Notes: generated by a model from the letters alone, not told the origin. Positions 36,097-45,792 are shown, numbered from the stretch's first letter. The stretch is DNA of 49,852 nucleotides from Nitrincola tibetensis (GCF_003284585.1 NZ_QKRX01000020.1:1-49852), one strand, 5' to 3'. Numbers and translations: made by a program.

Positions 36097-37269
36097 ATGC
36101 AAAATCAATGGAGCCTCCGTTCAAAAGAAATCGAATCCTTTAAAGTCATGGACTTATTAAAGCGGGCCAGAGAGTTAGAAGCTCTAGGGCATGATGTTAT
36201 TCATCTTGAGGTGGGTGAACCAGACTTTGCGACGGCGGCCCCCATCGTTCAAGCAGCGGTGACTGCTTTAAACGCAGGCAAAACTCAATACACCCCCGCG
36301 GCGGGTATTCCGGAACTGCGAGAAAGAATTGCGCAGTTTTACGCAGAGCGATACAAGGTGTCGATCACGCCAGCTCAAGTGTTAGTCACTCCGGGGGCTT
36401 CAGGGGCGCTATTGTTGGCCTTCTCTCTTATTGCTGACCAAGGGAGAACGATCATGATGAGTGATCCTGGCTATCCCTGTAATCGACAGTTTTTACGTTT
36501 GCTAGAAGCTAGAGGTCAATTGGTGCCAACTGGGCCTGAGCATCGCTTTCAGTTGACGCCGGATTTAATTGCTCAGCATTGGTTGCCTTCCACTGCCGGT
36601 GTTTTATTGGCTTCACCTTCTAACCCAACTGGAACACTGATTGATAAAGCATCTCTGCACGCCATTGCGGATCAAGTAAAAGCGTTCGGTGGGCAGTTAA
36701 TCCTGGACGAGTTGTACCATGGCTTAACCTACGACACGGATGCAGATACTGTTTTGTCGGTTGACCCGAGTGCGATAGTGATTAACAGTTTTTCCAAGTA
36801 TTTTGGAATGACGGGGTGGCGGCTGGGGTGGCTGGTTGCGCCTGAAGAAGCAGTTAAAGAGATGGAGAAGATGGCGCAAAATTTATTTATTTCACCACCG
36901 ACCCTGTCTCAATATGCGGCACTTGCCGCATTTAGTGAGGAGGCAATGAGTGTGTTTGAGCAGCGTCGTCAGGCATTTGCGCGTCGACGTAATCTGTTGG
37001 TGGAGGGGTTGAAGCGTTTAGGGTTCGAAGTGCCTGTAGTACCTGATGGTGCATTTTATGTGTATGCAGATGCGTCTCATCTTACTTCAAACAGTTTTGA
37101 GTTTTGTTGGCAGTTGCTTGAGGAAGATTTTATTGCGGTTACCCCAGGCGCTGATTTTGGCCAGTATCAAGCAGAGCGTTATGTACGCTTTTCTTACACA
37201 ACGAGTTTTGAGCGCATTGAGGCCGCACTGGAAAGACTGTCCGCTCGCTGTAGGTCATCCAAATTATGA
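36097..37269 (+). CDS. Class I/II PLP-dependent aminotransferase
   Basis: This 390-residue fold-type I aminotransferase belongs to the aspartate/alanine/aromatic family. PLP residues are visible: Asn176 (PSNPTG), Asp204 and Tyr207 (LDELYHGL), and Lys234 (NSFSKYFGMTGWRLGW). A substrate-carboxylate Arg is in YVRFSYTTS near the C-terminus. The substrate cannot be read from the sequence. It is divergent from dksA across ~250 bases. Its last codons overlap the convergent Rieske gene: the penultimate Leu codon TTA is the Rieske stop on the other strand. Confidence 0.92.
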   Translation: MQNQWSLRSKEIESFKVMDLLKRARELEALGHDVIHLEVGEPDFATAAPIVQAAVTALNAGKTQYTPAAGIPELRERIAQFYAERYKVSITPAQVLVTPGASGALLLAFSLIADQGRTIMMSDPGYPCNRQFLRLLEARGQLVPTGPEHRFQLTPDLIAQHWLPSTAGVLLASPSNPTGTLIDKASLHAIADQVKAFGGQLILDELYHGLTYDTDADTVLSVDPSAIVINSFSKYFGMTGWRLGWLVAPEEAVKEMEKMAQNLFISPPTLSQYAALAAFSEEAMSVFEQRRQAFARRRNLLVEGLKRLGFEVPVVPDGAFYVYADASHLTSNSFEFCWQLLEEDFIAVTPGADFGQYQAERYVRFSYTTSFERIEAALERLSARCRSSKL

Positions 37270-37584
37270 TATAACAAGGTACACATGACGTTCATGGATG
37301 GAGGTCTGGCAAGCACGCAGTGATTGATGGCGACAAGGGCCAGCAATGCAGACACCTGTTTCTGGTTTGAATAAGGCACCGTGGGTGGCACATTGAATGA
37401 ATTGTTTTTCAATGTCCATCAGTTGATTGGCCTGCCACTCTAAACGAATCCCTCTGTGTGGACAGCGGTTTTCATAGACGTAAACCGCCTCTTTGCGTCG
37501 CATAACAATGAATGCCTGCTCATCGATATCGAGGTTCACTGCTTGGTTGTCTGGAAAGTCTTCCAACTGGCCTATATTAAGCAT
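37264..37584 (-). CDS. Rieske [2Fe-2S] protein
   Basis: The 106-residue single-domain Rieske protein has the two cluster-binding boxes, Cys41-Pro-His43 in CPHRGIRLEW and Cys65-x-x-His68 in CATHGALF. It has no membrane segment and no oxygenase domain, so it resembles soluble NirD/ferredoxin-type carriers. Partner and role are unknown. It lies 2 bases after the kinase-fusion gene, so the two are co-transcribed. Its 3' end overlaps the convergent aminotransferase by 6 bases. Confidence 0.9.
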   Translation of the reverse strand: MLNIGQLEDFPDNQAVNLDIDEQAFIVMRRKEAVYVYENRCPHRGIRLEWQANQLMDIEKQFIQCATHGALFKPETGVCIAGPCRHQSLRACQTSIHERHVYLVIS

Positions 37585-37586
37585 GT

Positions 37587-39128
37587 TTAGCGACCACCTT
37601 GAGGCAAAAGCAAGTTCTGTGCGCGCAGTTGTGATAATAGCTGCTCTATTGCCTCATCATCTTCTGTATCAACAGGGAGGGTGATCCGTTTTTCTTCTTC
37701 GGTTAGCGGCTGTTGAGTGGTGACTTGCTGATGCATGATGTGAATATCAGCATCGGATGGGTCTTTACCTTCTTCGTTACGGCGAACAAGTCGTGCTTCA
37801 ATTAGATGCGGTTTGCAGGTGCAGCTAATAATGCGTACAGGCAGTTGAAGTCGTTGTGCAAGTTCGACGTAACTTTTACGGGTAATGCGCCGAATGAAAG
37901 TTGCATCGACGACAACTGTTTGCCCTGAACGCAAGAGCTTTTCGGCTAGGTCCCGTAAGCGGTGGAAGGTTCGTGTATTCATGTCGGCGCTATAGAGCTC
38001 GATCTCTTCACCTTGTAAGCTTAATTGATGATGCAAACGCTTTCGTTCAACATCGGATCGAATGCGGATGGCACCAATTTCTTCCACCAGTTGTTGGCTT
38101 AAGTAACTCTTACCACTGCCCGAAACACCGTGCATTAAGTAAAGTGCCGGAGGTGGAGGAGTGCAGTAGCGTTCGGTTAAATGAAGATAATGCCTGAAAC
38201 TGGTGGTATCGGGATGTTCGCCCAGCAACGCAACTTTGGCACGAACCATGGAACGGTAAGCTTTATAGAGGTTTAGCAATCTGATACCGCCATAGTCTCC
38301 ATTTTTTTCTAAATACAGATTTAAGCATCGATTTGCCCAGCGTGGCTGGTTATTCGCTTCTAGGTCCATCAATAGAAAAGCGAGATCAGAGAGCGTATCT
38401 ATCCAACGAAACTGTAGGTTGAATTCTATGCAATCGAAAAGTCGCAATTGATCATGAAATAAGGTGATGTTGGCAAGATGTAAATCACCATGACATTCTC
38501 GAACATGTCCTTGTTTTTTACGCTCAATTAGCAATGGAGCCAGCTCTTTGAAGTCTTGCGCGGTTTGAGTATGCAGACGCAATAACAAAACTGAGTCCTC
38601 AAGCGCTTGAGGGTTTTGATTACAATGTTCATAATTGTCGGAAATCAGCTGCCAAAGGGTTTCTGGTTCACCCCAGGGGCTATCTTGTGCCACAATTGGT
38701 ATGCGCTGGTGAAAGTCTGCGATTTGCAATGCCAGTGTGTCTATCCAACGTGCTTCAAAGAGTTGTTTGGCTAGCTGGCGATCCAGTCGATGCTCTGGAT
38801 CAAATTGCGACATTTTTACTGCGTATTCGATGGGGTTTGAGGAGTCGCCGATTATAGGATCATCATGGGTACCACTAATCGCAATGACTTCTTGATAAAT
38901 GTCGGGTGCTAATCGCTGATTTAAGCGCAATTCTTCTTCACAACACACACGGCGCTGTTCTAATGATGTAAAATCCAGAAATCCAAAGTTAACCGGTTTT
39001 TTTATTTTATAGGCGAACGTACCGGTCAGCAGAAGCCACGAGATATGAGTTTCAATAACCTCAATGTGGCTACAAGGATGTGGGAAACGATCTGGATTCA
39101 TTAATGAATGTATCAGTGTTTTTAACAT
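37587..39128 (-). CDS. Aminoglycoside-phosphotransferase-like/AAA kinase fusion
   Basis: The 513-residue protein joins two kinase folds. The N-terminal part (~20-320) is APH/choline-kinase-like, with the catalytic loop HGDLHLANITL (213-223) and metal Asp232. The C-terminal part (~328-513) is a P-loop kinase with GVSGSGKS (334-341), a nearby RSDVERKR segment, and resemblance to zeta-toxin/polynucleotide-kinase-type enzymes. Such fusions are widespread in proteobacteria without a known substrate. It leads a two-gene operon with the Rieske gene. Only 45 bases separate it from the divergent mrcB. Confidence 0.9.
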   Translation of the reverse strand: MLKTLIHSLMNPDRFPHPCSHIEVIETHISWLLLTGTFAYKIKKPVNFGFLDFTSLEQRRVCCEEELRLNQRLAPDIYQEVIAISGTHDDPIIGDSSNPIEYAVKMSQFDPEHRLDRQLAKQLFEARWIDTLALQIADFHQRIPIVAQDSPWGEPETLWQLISDNYEHCNQNPQALEDSVLLLRLHTQTAQDFKELAPLLIERKKQGHVRECHGDLHLANITLFHDQLRLFDCIEFNLQFRWIDTLSDLAFLLMDLEANNQPRWANRCLNLYLEKNGDYGGIRLLNLYKAYRSMVRAKVALLGEHPDTTSFRHYLHLTERYCTPPPPALYLMHGVSGSGKSYLSQQLVEEIGAIRIRSDVERKRLHHQLSLQGEEIELYSADMNTRTFHRLRDLAEKLLRSGQTVVVDATFIRRITRKSYVELAQRLQLPVRIISCTCKPHLIEARLVRRNEEGKDPSDADIHIMHQQVTTQQPLTEEEKRITLPVDTEDDEAIEQLLSQLRAQNLLLPQGGR

Positions 39129-39173
39129 TTTGCTCTGCTGCTGCCTCTTGTTATCAGAGATTATACAAGTCTA

Positions 39174-41534
39174 ATGTCAAAAAAGAGAGTTAAAACCACA
39201 CGTAGACGTGGTCAGAATCAAAAGAAGTCTACTGGCAGTGCCATATTTAAATGGATATTTGCTGCATTTCTAAAACTATCTATCTTAGGGGCTGTGTTTT
39301 TTGCGGTGGTCCTGATCTATGTCGATGGTCAGGTCCGCGAAAAATTTGAAGGAAAACGATGGGCGCTCCCTGCAAAGGTGTATGCTCGCCCCTTAGAACT
39401 CTATCCAGGGCAGTCAATTAGCATTCAGGACCTTCGAGAAGAGTTGACTGGACTCGGCTATCGCTTTGTAAGTGCGGCGCAAGGGCCTGGTAATGTTGAG
39501 GTGGCGAACAATCGTGTGCGTGTCATTACGCGAGGATTTGATTTTCCGGATGGTGCAGAGCCTCAGCGTCGTTTGATGCTTGAGTTTTCGGGTGAGCGTT
39601 TGCAACGGCTGTATGATGAAGCCCGCAATGAAACCTTGCCCTTGGTGCGCATGGAGCCTATCCAAATCGGAGGTATATACCCGCATAGCAATGAAGACCG
39701 TGATTTAATTCGGATTGAAGAGGCACCACCTTTTCTAAAGGAAGCGTTGTTAGTCGTTGAAGACCGAGACTATTACTCGCATCATGGCATCTCTATCAAG
39801 GGTATCAGTCGTGCGTTGTGGGTGAATATTCAAGCTGGCCGCTTTGTACAAGGTGGAAGCACACTGACTCAGCAGTTGATCAAAAACTTTTATTTAACGT
39901 CAGATCGAACTCTTTCTCGTAAGCTGCTAGAGCTGCCTATGGCCTTGGTCATGGACTTCCGTTACGAAAAAGATGAAATCCTTGAAGCCTACTTAAATGA
40001 AGTCTATTTAGGGCAGTCGGGTACTCGGGCGGTGCATGGTTTTGGTTTAGCGTCTCAGTTCTATTTTTCACGCCCCGTCACCGAGCTGGAGTTGCATCAA
40101 GTCGCACTATTGGTTGCTATGGTGAAGGGACCGTCTTTTTATGATCCACGTCGTAACCCAGAGAGAGCCTTGCAGCGCCGAAACTTGGTTTTGAGTATGT
40201 TGAGGGATCATGGTCATATTAGCGATGCTCAATTTCAAGAGGTTGCCGCTTTACCGCTGGGAATCGCTCAAGCACGAAGTCTTCATAAAGGTGCTTATCC
40301 TGCGTATCTTGACTTAGTGAGAAGGCAGTTACGTAAAGATTATCGTGATGAAGATCTCTCTTCAGAAGGATTGCTGATTTTTACGGCTTTAGATCCTTTG
40401 GCTCAGTCGCGGGCGGATCAGTCGATGGTGACTGTTCTGAATGATCTTGAAAAGCGACATGGCGCAAGGGGAAATGACCTTCAAGGTGCGATGGTGGTAA
40501 CCGACCCTCAAACAGGGGAGGTGCTTGCTGTTGTTGGTGGAAAGGATACGCGTTATGAAGGTTTTAATCGTGGCTTGGATGCGGTTCGTCCAATCGGTTC
40601 CTTGGCTAAACCCGCTATTTATCTTGCGGCCTTAGAACAGGGGTACACACTGGCCAGCGTGTTGCAAGATACCGCGATTAATATGCGTTTGCCAAATGGA
40701 GATGTTTGGACGCCGCAGAATTTTGATCGGCAAATCTACGGTTCTGTGCTGATGCACAGAGCCTTGGCACGGTCGTTAAACTTATCCACTGTAAACTTGG
40801 GAATGGAAATTGGCCTTCCAAAAGTAGTGGATGTGCTGAAGCGTTTAGGTGTTGAGCGAGATATCCAGTTATTTCCATCAATGCTGCTTGGAGCACAAGG
40901 AATGTCGCCAATTGAAGTCGCTGAAATGTATCAAACCTTTGCTTCAAATGGCTTTAGAATGCCATTAAGATCAATTCGGATGGTGACAACGGCCGAGGGT
41001 GAAGAGTTGTCTCGATATCCTTTCCAGCTCCGCCAGCAAGTCGATGCCGCATATGTTCATTTGATTCAATATGCAATGCAAGAAGTGGCGCGTGAAGGAA
41101 CGGCTCGAAGTATTTATCAGCGTTTACCAACATCTTTAAATGTTGCGGGTAAGACTGGAACGAGTAGCGATCAGCGTGACAGCTGGTTCGCAGGCTATGC
41201 GGGTAATCGGTTGGCGGTTGTATGGGTCGGTCGTGACGATAACAGCCAGCTACCTTTTACATCAACAGGAGGCGCTTTGCCAGTATGGATCGAATTTATG
41301 GCGCGTGACAAGCCTGAACCTCTAGTGGCTGCACGTCCCTCTGGTATAGAGTATGTTTGGATAGATGAAGAAACGGGCTTAAGATCGGATCCTTTATGTC
41401 AAGGATCAAGACAGTTACCCTTTATAACGGGCTCTGCACCACAGCTCAGTGTAGACTGTGGCCAGCATCCGTCAGTGAATACGCCAACTCCGGTGGAGCC
41501 GTCGAGTGGATGGTTGAGAAATTGGTTTCGATGA
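39174..41534 (+). CDS. mrcB: Penicillin-binding protein 1B
   Basis: PBP1b is a bifunctional peptidoglycan glycosyltransferase/transpeptidase. The 786-residue protein has a basic cytoplasmic tail, one membrane helix (~26-50) and a UB2H-like domain (~70-165). The GT51 domain has catalytic Glu196 (VVEDRDYYSHHGI) and GGSTLTQQLIKN. The transpeptidase has Ser476-Leu-Ala-Lys479, an SLNLST motif, and Lys660-Thr-Gly-Thr. The length is close to the Pseudomonas enzyme. The lipoprotein gene 10 bases downstream is probably its activator. Confidence 0.96.
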   Translation: MSKKRVKTTRRRGQNQKKSTGSAIFKWIFAAFLKLSILGAVFFAVVLIYVDGQVREKFEGKRWALPAKVYARPLELYPGQSISIQDLREELTGLGYRFVSAAQGPGNVEVANNRVRVITRGFDFPDGAEPQRRLMLEFSGERLQRLYDEARNETLPLVRMEPIQIGGIYPHSNEDRDLIRIEEAPPFLKEALLVVEDRDYYSHHGISIKGISRALWVNIQAGRFVQGGSTLTQQLIKNFYLTSDRTLSRKLLELPMALVMDFRYEKDEILEAYLNEVYLGQSGTRAVHGFGLASQFYFSRPVTELELHQVALLVAMVKGPSFYDPRRNPERALQRRNLVLSMLRDHGHISDAQFQEVAALPLGIAQARSLHKGAYPAYLDLVRRQLRKDYRDEDLSSEGLLIFTALDPLAQSRADQSMVTVLNDLEKRHGARGNDLQGAMVVTDPQTGEVLAVVGGKDTRYEGFNRGLDAVRPIGSLAKPAIYLAALEQGYTLASVLQDTAINMRLPNGDVWTPQNFDRQIYGSVLMHRALARSLNLSTVNLGMEIGLPKVVDVLKRLGVERDIQLFPSMLLGAQGMSPIEVAEMYQTFASNGFRMPLRSIRMVTTAEGEELSRYPFQLRQQVDAAYVHLIQYAMQEVAREGTARSIYQRLPTSLNVAGKTGTSSDQRDSWFAGYAGNRLAVVWVGRDDNSQLPFTSTGGALPVWIEFMARDKPEPLVAARPSGIEYVWIDEETGLRSDPLCQGSRQLPFITGSAPQLSVDCGQHPSVNTPTPVEPSSGWLRNWFR

Positions 41535-41544
41535 GGATAGATAA

Positions 41545-42192
41545 ATGAAACAAGCTAAATGGATTCTGATTTCTGGGAGCCTGTTGTTGGCAGGTTGTGC
41601 AACCTCCAATCCGTTCACTAATATTCCAGTTGAAGATCGGACTGGGCGTCCTGTGCCGTCGACAACACCTGCACCCGTGGTGACGCCACCTAGTGGTGTT
41701 ATTGTTACACCTGTAGATCCGGGCTTAGGCGTGACTATTCCGGGAGAAGTTCCTGTGGTTAGAATGCAAAGAGAGCTGCCGCCAGCGGATGAAGTTTGGC
41801 AGCCAGTCACTCCGCAAACGAGAACACCAACAGCTCCTTCGGCTCCTTCAGCTCCAACGCCCTCTTTGCCCGAAAATACGGCAGTGGTTGCCCTGCTTGA
41901 AGCGGCTCGCTCCGATACAAACAGTGGTGATTTAAGAGGGGCTCAGTCGCGCTTGGAGCGTGCTCTTCGTATCTCGCCAAGAGAACCTGATGTGTATTAT
42001 GAGTTGGCTGAAGTTAAGCGTCAGTTCGGACAATTTCTAGATGCTGAACAGGTGGCTTTGCGAGGTGTTGGTGTTGCTGAGGGGCAGTCAGCGCAACTGC
42101 GAAAACTGTGGATTTTGATTAGCCAAATCAGAACGGAAGCCGGTGATTTGGCGGGTGCGGAAGATGCAAGGGAGCGTGCGTCTAAGTTTTAG
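41545..42192 (+). CDS. lpoP: TPR lipoprotein, probable PBP1b activator LpoP
   Basis: The 215-residue protein has a lipoprotein signal peptide with lipobox LAGC (Cys18). Ala at +2 predicts outer-membrane sorting. A Pro/Thr/Val-rich, probably disordered linker (~24-110) could span the periplasm, and a C-terminal tetratricopeptide-type helical domain (~112-215) follows. In Pseudomonas the lipoprotein LpoP, a TPR protein encoded with the PBP1b gene, activates PBP1b from the outer membrane. The order, size and layout match. There is no LpoB-like fold. Its stop overlaps the convergent membrane-protein gene by 11 bases. Confidence 0.82.
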   Translation: MKQAKWILISGSLLLAGCATSNPFTNIPVEDRTGRPVPSTTPAPVVTPPSGVIVTPVDPGLGVTIPGEVPVVRMQRELPPADEVWQPVTPQTRTPTAPSAPSAPTPSLPENTAVVALLEAARSDTNSGDLRGAQSRLERALRISPREPDVYYELAEVKRQFGQFLDAEQVALRGVGVAEGQSAQLRKLWILISQIRTEAGDLAGAEDARERASKF

Positions 42193-42787
42193 AGAACTCA
42201 TCTAAAAGTGCGCTAGCGGCTAAAGGTATGAACGCTGCTAGTGCGAAGTTAAAGAAAATAGGGTTTCCTGCTGTTCCTATTAAGGGAATGAAAGCAAAAA
42301 ACACGAGTCCTATACTCGCAATTAACGCGCCGCTTAGGCCTTTAACTTTGGCTGTTGTGTTCTTAAACAGCAGGCTTCCAGCAAACAAGGCTAGTATCAG
42401 TGCAATAGAGAGTACTTGCGCGTACAACACGGCATATTCCATCGCCCGTGATAGCTCAAAGAATGCGATAAGACCTAAAAGCCAGCGCCCCCATCCAGCC
42501 ATCGACCAATGCCACTGCTTACCTGTTGCGAGAAAAACAGTGGCAATAAATGGCAGTGCGACATAAACACTGAGATTTTCGGTCATTTGCAGAAGCGTTG
42601 TTTGGTGAGGGCCTGGCGTTAGCACCAGGTGTGTCAGTGCATAGGCTGTGACGAACAGCGAGCTGAGTGCAAAGACTCTCACTTTATAGTGAGTCTCGGG
42701 TTCTGTTGACTTCAGCCGCTTGAGCAGCCAAACGGCTGCCAAGCTGCTGCTCATCAATAGAATCACATAGGAAACAGATTCAATCAT
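42182..42787 (-). CDS. Polytopic membrane protein of unknown function
   Basis: I do not recognise this 201-residue protein. It has six to seven hydrophobic segments (about 5-23, 37-55, 70-88, 101-113, 118-141, 151-170 and 176-195) with short polar loops and no obvious catalytic motif. It starts 14 bases after hemL, so the two are likely co-transcribed. Its 3' end overlaps lpoP by 11 bases. A role linked to haem cannot be inferred from position alone. Confidence 0.82.
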   Translation of the reverse strand: MIESVSYVILLMSSSLAAVWLLKRLKSTEPETHYKVRVFALSSLFVTAYALTHLVLTPGPHQTTLLQMTENLSVYVALPFIATVFLATGKQWHWSMAGWGRWLLGLIAFFELSRAMEYAVLYAQVLSIALILALFAGSLLFKNTTAKVKGLSGALIASIGLVFFAFIPLIGTAGNPIFFNFALAAFIPLAASALLDEFSKT

Positions 42788-42801
42788 TGACGCCTCATGA
42801 A

Positions 42802-44097
42802 TTACGCATCGTTGCGCGCTAAGTCTGCAAAAACACGGTCTGCGGCTTGCAGGGTGGCATCTAAATCGGCTTCACTATGTGCGTTTGAGATAAAGCCAGC
42901 TTCAAATGCAGAAGGGGCGAGATAGACACCTTGCTTTAGCATGCCATGGAAAAAGCGTGAGAAAAGCTGGGTGTTGCAACTTGTGGCGTCTGAGAAGCCT
43001 TTGATTTCAGTTGCCTCAGTAAAGAAAAGTCCAAACATTCCACCAACGCAGGTGGTTGTAAATGGAATGTGGTGTTTTGCCGCAAGGACTTTTAGTCCCT
43101 CAGTTAAATACTCAGCTTTAGCTGCCAATTGCTCATGCACACCTTCCTCGCACAGCGCATTTAGCATGGCCAAGCCAGCCGCCATGGCAAGGGGGTTGCC
43201 AGATAGTGTTCCAGCTTGGTAAACAGGTCCAAGGGGTGCAATATGGGACATGACCTCTTTTCGACCGCCAAACGCGCCGACAGGTAAGCCGCCGCCGATC
43301 ACTTTCCCTAAGGTCGTTAAGTCGGGAGTTACTCCGTACAGAGCTTGCGCACCCCCTAAAGCGACTCTGAATCCGGTCATAACCTCATCAAAAATCAGGA
43401 GGCTTTCATACTCATCGCAAACGTCACGTAGCCCTTCTAGGAAGCCCGGAACAGGGGGGATGCAGTTCATGTTACCGGCAACTGGCTCAACGATGATGCA
43501 CGCAATTTGATCGCCCACGTCTGCGAAGGCTTGACGAACAGAGTCAATATCATTGAACGTAAGTGTGATGGTGTGTTCAGCGAGTGCCGCAGGAACGCCA
43601 GGAGAGTTGGGTTCACCGAGAGTGAGTGCGCCAGAGCCTGCTTTGACCAGCAGGGAGTCTGAGTGGCCATGATAGCACCCTTCAAATTTGACGATTTTGT
43701 CACGACCCGTAAAGCCACGAGCCAGACGAATAGCGCTCATTGTTGCCTCGGTTCCAGAGCTGACCATCCGTATCATTTCCATCGATGGAACCAGTTCACA
43801 TACCTTGTCAGCCATGCTGGTTTCAATGGCGGTGGGGGCACCAAAGCCAAGTCCATTGTCTAGAGCCTCACGAACAGCATTGATCACAGGAGGGTAAGCA
43901 TGACCAAGAATCATGGGACCCCAAGAACCTATATAGTCGATATAGCGCTGATCATCTTCATCATAGATATAGGCGCCTTTTCCACGCTTGAAAAAGATGG
44001 GTGTACCACCAACTCCCTTAAATGCGCGTACCGGGGAGTTGACGCCCCCTGGAATATGGACTTGAGCGGCTTGAAAGAGATCATCGGATCTTGACAT
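42802..44097 (-). CDS. hemL: Glutamate-1-semialdehyde 2,1-aminomutase
   Basis: HemL converts glutamate-1-semialdehyde to 5-aminolevulinate, the first committed tetrapyrrole precursor, using PLP. The 431-residue protein has the [13 protein letters not shown]-terminus, the [11 protein letters not shown] segment, the PLP-binding DEVMTGFRV motif and the internal aldimine Lys265 ([17 protein letters not shown]). AAGGA lies upstream of the ATG. It is divergent from argC, with an imperfect inverted repeat in the shared promoter region. Confidence 0.97.
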   Translation of the reverse strand: MSRSDDLFQAAQVHIPGGVNSPVRAFKGVGGTPIFFKRGKGAYIYDEDDQRYIDYIGSWGPMILGHAYPPVINAVREALDNGLGFGAPTAIETSMADKVCELVPSMEMIRMVSSGTEATMSAIRLARGFTGRDKIVKFEGCYHGHSDSLLVKAGSGALTLGEPNSPGVPAALAEHTITLTFNDIDSVRQAFADVGDQIACIIVEPVAGNMNCIPPVPGFLEGLRDVCDEYESLLIFDEVMTGFRVALGGAQALYGVTPDLTTLGKVIGGGLPVGAFGGRKEVMSHIAPLGPVYQAGTLSGNPLAMAAGLAMLNALCEEGVHEQLAAKAEYLTEGLKVLAAKHHIPFTTTCVGGMFGLFFTEATEIKGFSDATSCNTQLFSRFFHGMLKQGVYLAPSAFEAGFISNAHSEADLDATLQAADRVFADLARNDA

Positions 44098-44170
44098 GAA
44101 TAAACTATCCTTTAATAAGTATTCTGAACACCATTAGTCTGTCTATAATAGTGATTATTGCATCAGATTT

Positions 44171-44215
44171 GTATGATATGGGTTTAAAAGCTGTCATAAC
44201 TTATGTGTATCATAC
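44171..44215. repeat. Inverted repeat in the hemL-argC divergent promoter region
   Basis: GTATGATA (44171-44178) and TATCATAC (44208-44215) are exact reverse complements 29 bases apart, with similarity extending two bases outward. It does not match the ArgR box pattern. A paired regulator site controlling argC, hemL or both is possible. Confidence 0.45.
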
Positions 44216-44265
44216 AGAGTTAAAAGCATTACGCTGCATAACTGACATTAGATTGAGAGGTTAGG

Positions 44266-45300
44266 GTGATTAAAGTAGGTATAGTAGGTGGCACGGGGTA
44301 TACCGGGGTTGAGTTACTCAGGGTTCTGGCAAATCATCCTTCTGCAAAGGTCGAAGTGATTACGTCACGCTCCGAAGAAGGTGTTTTAGTGGCCGATATG
44401 TATCCTAACCTCCGAGGTCATTTGGATATTGGATTTACAGTGCCAGATATTGAAACGCTGGCGGCCTGCGATGTTGTTTTTTTCGCGACCCCTCACGGTG
44501 TTGCGATGAGCATGGCGCCAGAGTTAATTGATAGAGGCGTGCGGGTCATCGATCTAGGCGCAGACTTTAGGATTAAAGACATTCCGTTATGGGAAAAGTG
44601 GTATAACCACACGCACACTTGCCCTGAGTTGGTTGAAAAGGCGGTATATGGTTTACCAGAGGTAAATAGGGAGGCGATTCGCACTGCTCAATTAATTGGT
44701 TGTGCTGGCTGCTATCCTACCGCTGTTCAGCTTGGTTATTTACCCTTGTTAGAGAAAGGTTGGGTTGATCACAGACGTTTGATCGCTGATTGTAAATCAG
44801 GTGTGAGCGGAGCAGGTCGTGGTGCAAGTGTTGGGGCATTGTTATGTGAGACCAGCGAGAGCATGAAAGCCTACGGCGTACCTGGACATCGCCATTTGCC
44901 CGAAATTCGTCAAGGCTTGGCAAGAGCGGCCAATAAGCCTGTAGGGCTCACTTTTGTTCCACATTTAACGCCGATGATACGTGGCATTCATGCAACACTC
45001 TATTCGGTATTGAAAGACCCGGTTGACTCAGGACTGCAAGAGTTGTTTGAAGCGCGCTACGCCAATGAGCCGTTTGTGGATGTAATGCCTGCAGGTAGTC
45101 ATCCAGAAACACGGAGTGTGAAGGGGTCTAACGTTTGCAGAATCAGTGTGCATCGGCCACAAAACGATGACACAGTCGTGGTGTTGTCAGTGATTGATAA
45201 CCTCGTGAAGGGTGCATCCGGTCAGGCTGTTCAAATTATGAACATTATGTTTGATCGACCTGAAAACGAAGGCTTGACCCAAGTTGCGTTGATGCCTTAG
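44266..45300 (+). CDS. argC: N-acetyl-gamma-glutamyl-phosphate reductase
   Basis: ArgC reduces N-acetylglutamyl phosphate to the semialdehyde in arginine synthesis, the pathway also served by carbamoyl phosphate from carAB. The 344-residue protein has the NADP-binding [13 protein letters not shown] (5-17), [10 protein letters not shown], and catalytic Cys149 in GCAGCYPT. The GHRHLPEI and HLTPMIRG motifs are intact. The start is GTG with GAGAGG at 44255-44260. The argC-erpA-(anmK-peptidase)-tyrS order is as in Pseudomonas. Confidence 0.97.
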   Translation: MIKVGIVGGTGYTGVELLRVLANHPSAKVEVITSRSEEGVLVADMYPNLRGHLDIGFTVPDIETLAACDVVFFATPHGVAMSMAPELIDRGVRVIDLGADFRIKDIPLWEKWYNHTHTCPELVEKAVYGLPEVNREAIRTAQLIGCAGCYPTAVQLGYLPLLEKGWVDHRRLIADCKSGVSGAGRGASVGALLCETSESMKAYGVPGHRHLPEIRQGLARAANKPVGLTFVPHLTPMIRGIHATLYSVLKDPVDSGLQELFEARYANEPFVDVMPAGSHPETRSVKGSNVCRISVHRPQNDDTVVVLSVIDNLVKGASGQAVQIMNIMFDRPENEGLTQVALMP

Positions 45301-45365
45301 GTTAATACTTGACTGCTTTGCTTGGTTTTGTAAGAATGCTCTGTCCGCAATGAGGTTAACGAGCA

Positions 45366-45713
45366 ATGACAGAATCGACTGAAGAAACAACTCTTTATTT
45401 TACGCAGTCTGCGGCCGCAAAAGTGCGGACGTTGATTGAAGAAGAGGAAAATGAGAGTCTAAAGTTGCGTGTGTTTATTACGGGCGGCGGTTGCGCCGGA
45501 TTTTCGTATGGCTTCACGTTTGACGAAGAGGTTGCCGAAGACGATACGGCAATAACGACGGATGGCGTGACTTTGTTGGTAGATCCCATGAGCTTTCAAT
45601 ACTTGATTGGCGCTCAAGTGGATTACCAAGAAGGTTTGCATGGTTCGCAGTTTATGATCAAAAATCCTAATGCGGCAACGACTTGTGGCTGCGGATCCTC
45701 ATTTTCTATCTGA
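45366..45713 (+). CDS. erpA: Iron-sulfur cluster insertion protein ErpA
   Basis: ErpA is an A-type carrier that delivers Fe-S clusters to apoproteins such as IspG. The 115-residue protein has the three conserved cysteines, one in [11 protein letters not shown] and two in the C-terminal CGCGSSFSI. The N-terminus is ten residues longer than in some homologues but is polar and unremarkable. GAGG is at 45352-45355. An intrinsic terminator follows directly. Confidence 0.97.
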   Translation: MTESTEETTLYFTQSAAAKVRTLIEEEENESLKLRVFITGGGCAGFSYGFTFDEEVAEDDTAITTDGVTLLVDPMSFQYLIGAQVDYQEGLHGSQFMIKNPNAATTCGCGSSFSI

Positions 45714-45720
45714 TCTTCTT

Positions 45721-45762
45721 CACTAGCCCATTTACCTAACTGGAAGATGGGCTAGTGTTTTT
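45721..45762 (+). terminator. Intrinsic terminator after erpA
   Basis: CACTAGCCCAT (45721-45731) and ATGGGCTAGTG (45747-45757) form a perfect 11-bp stem with a 15-base loop, followed by five T residues (45758-45762). It separates erpA from the convergent anmK. Confidence 0.92.
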
Positions 45763-45792
45763 CGCGCTCAAGTGTTCAGATGTCAGCATCCT

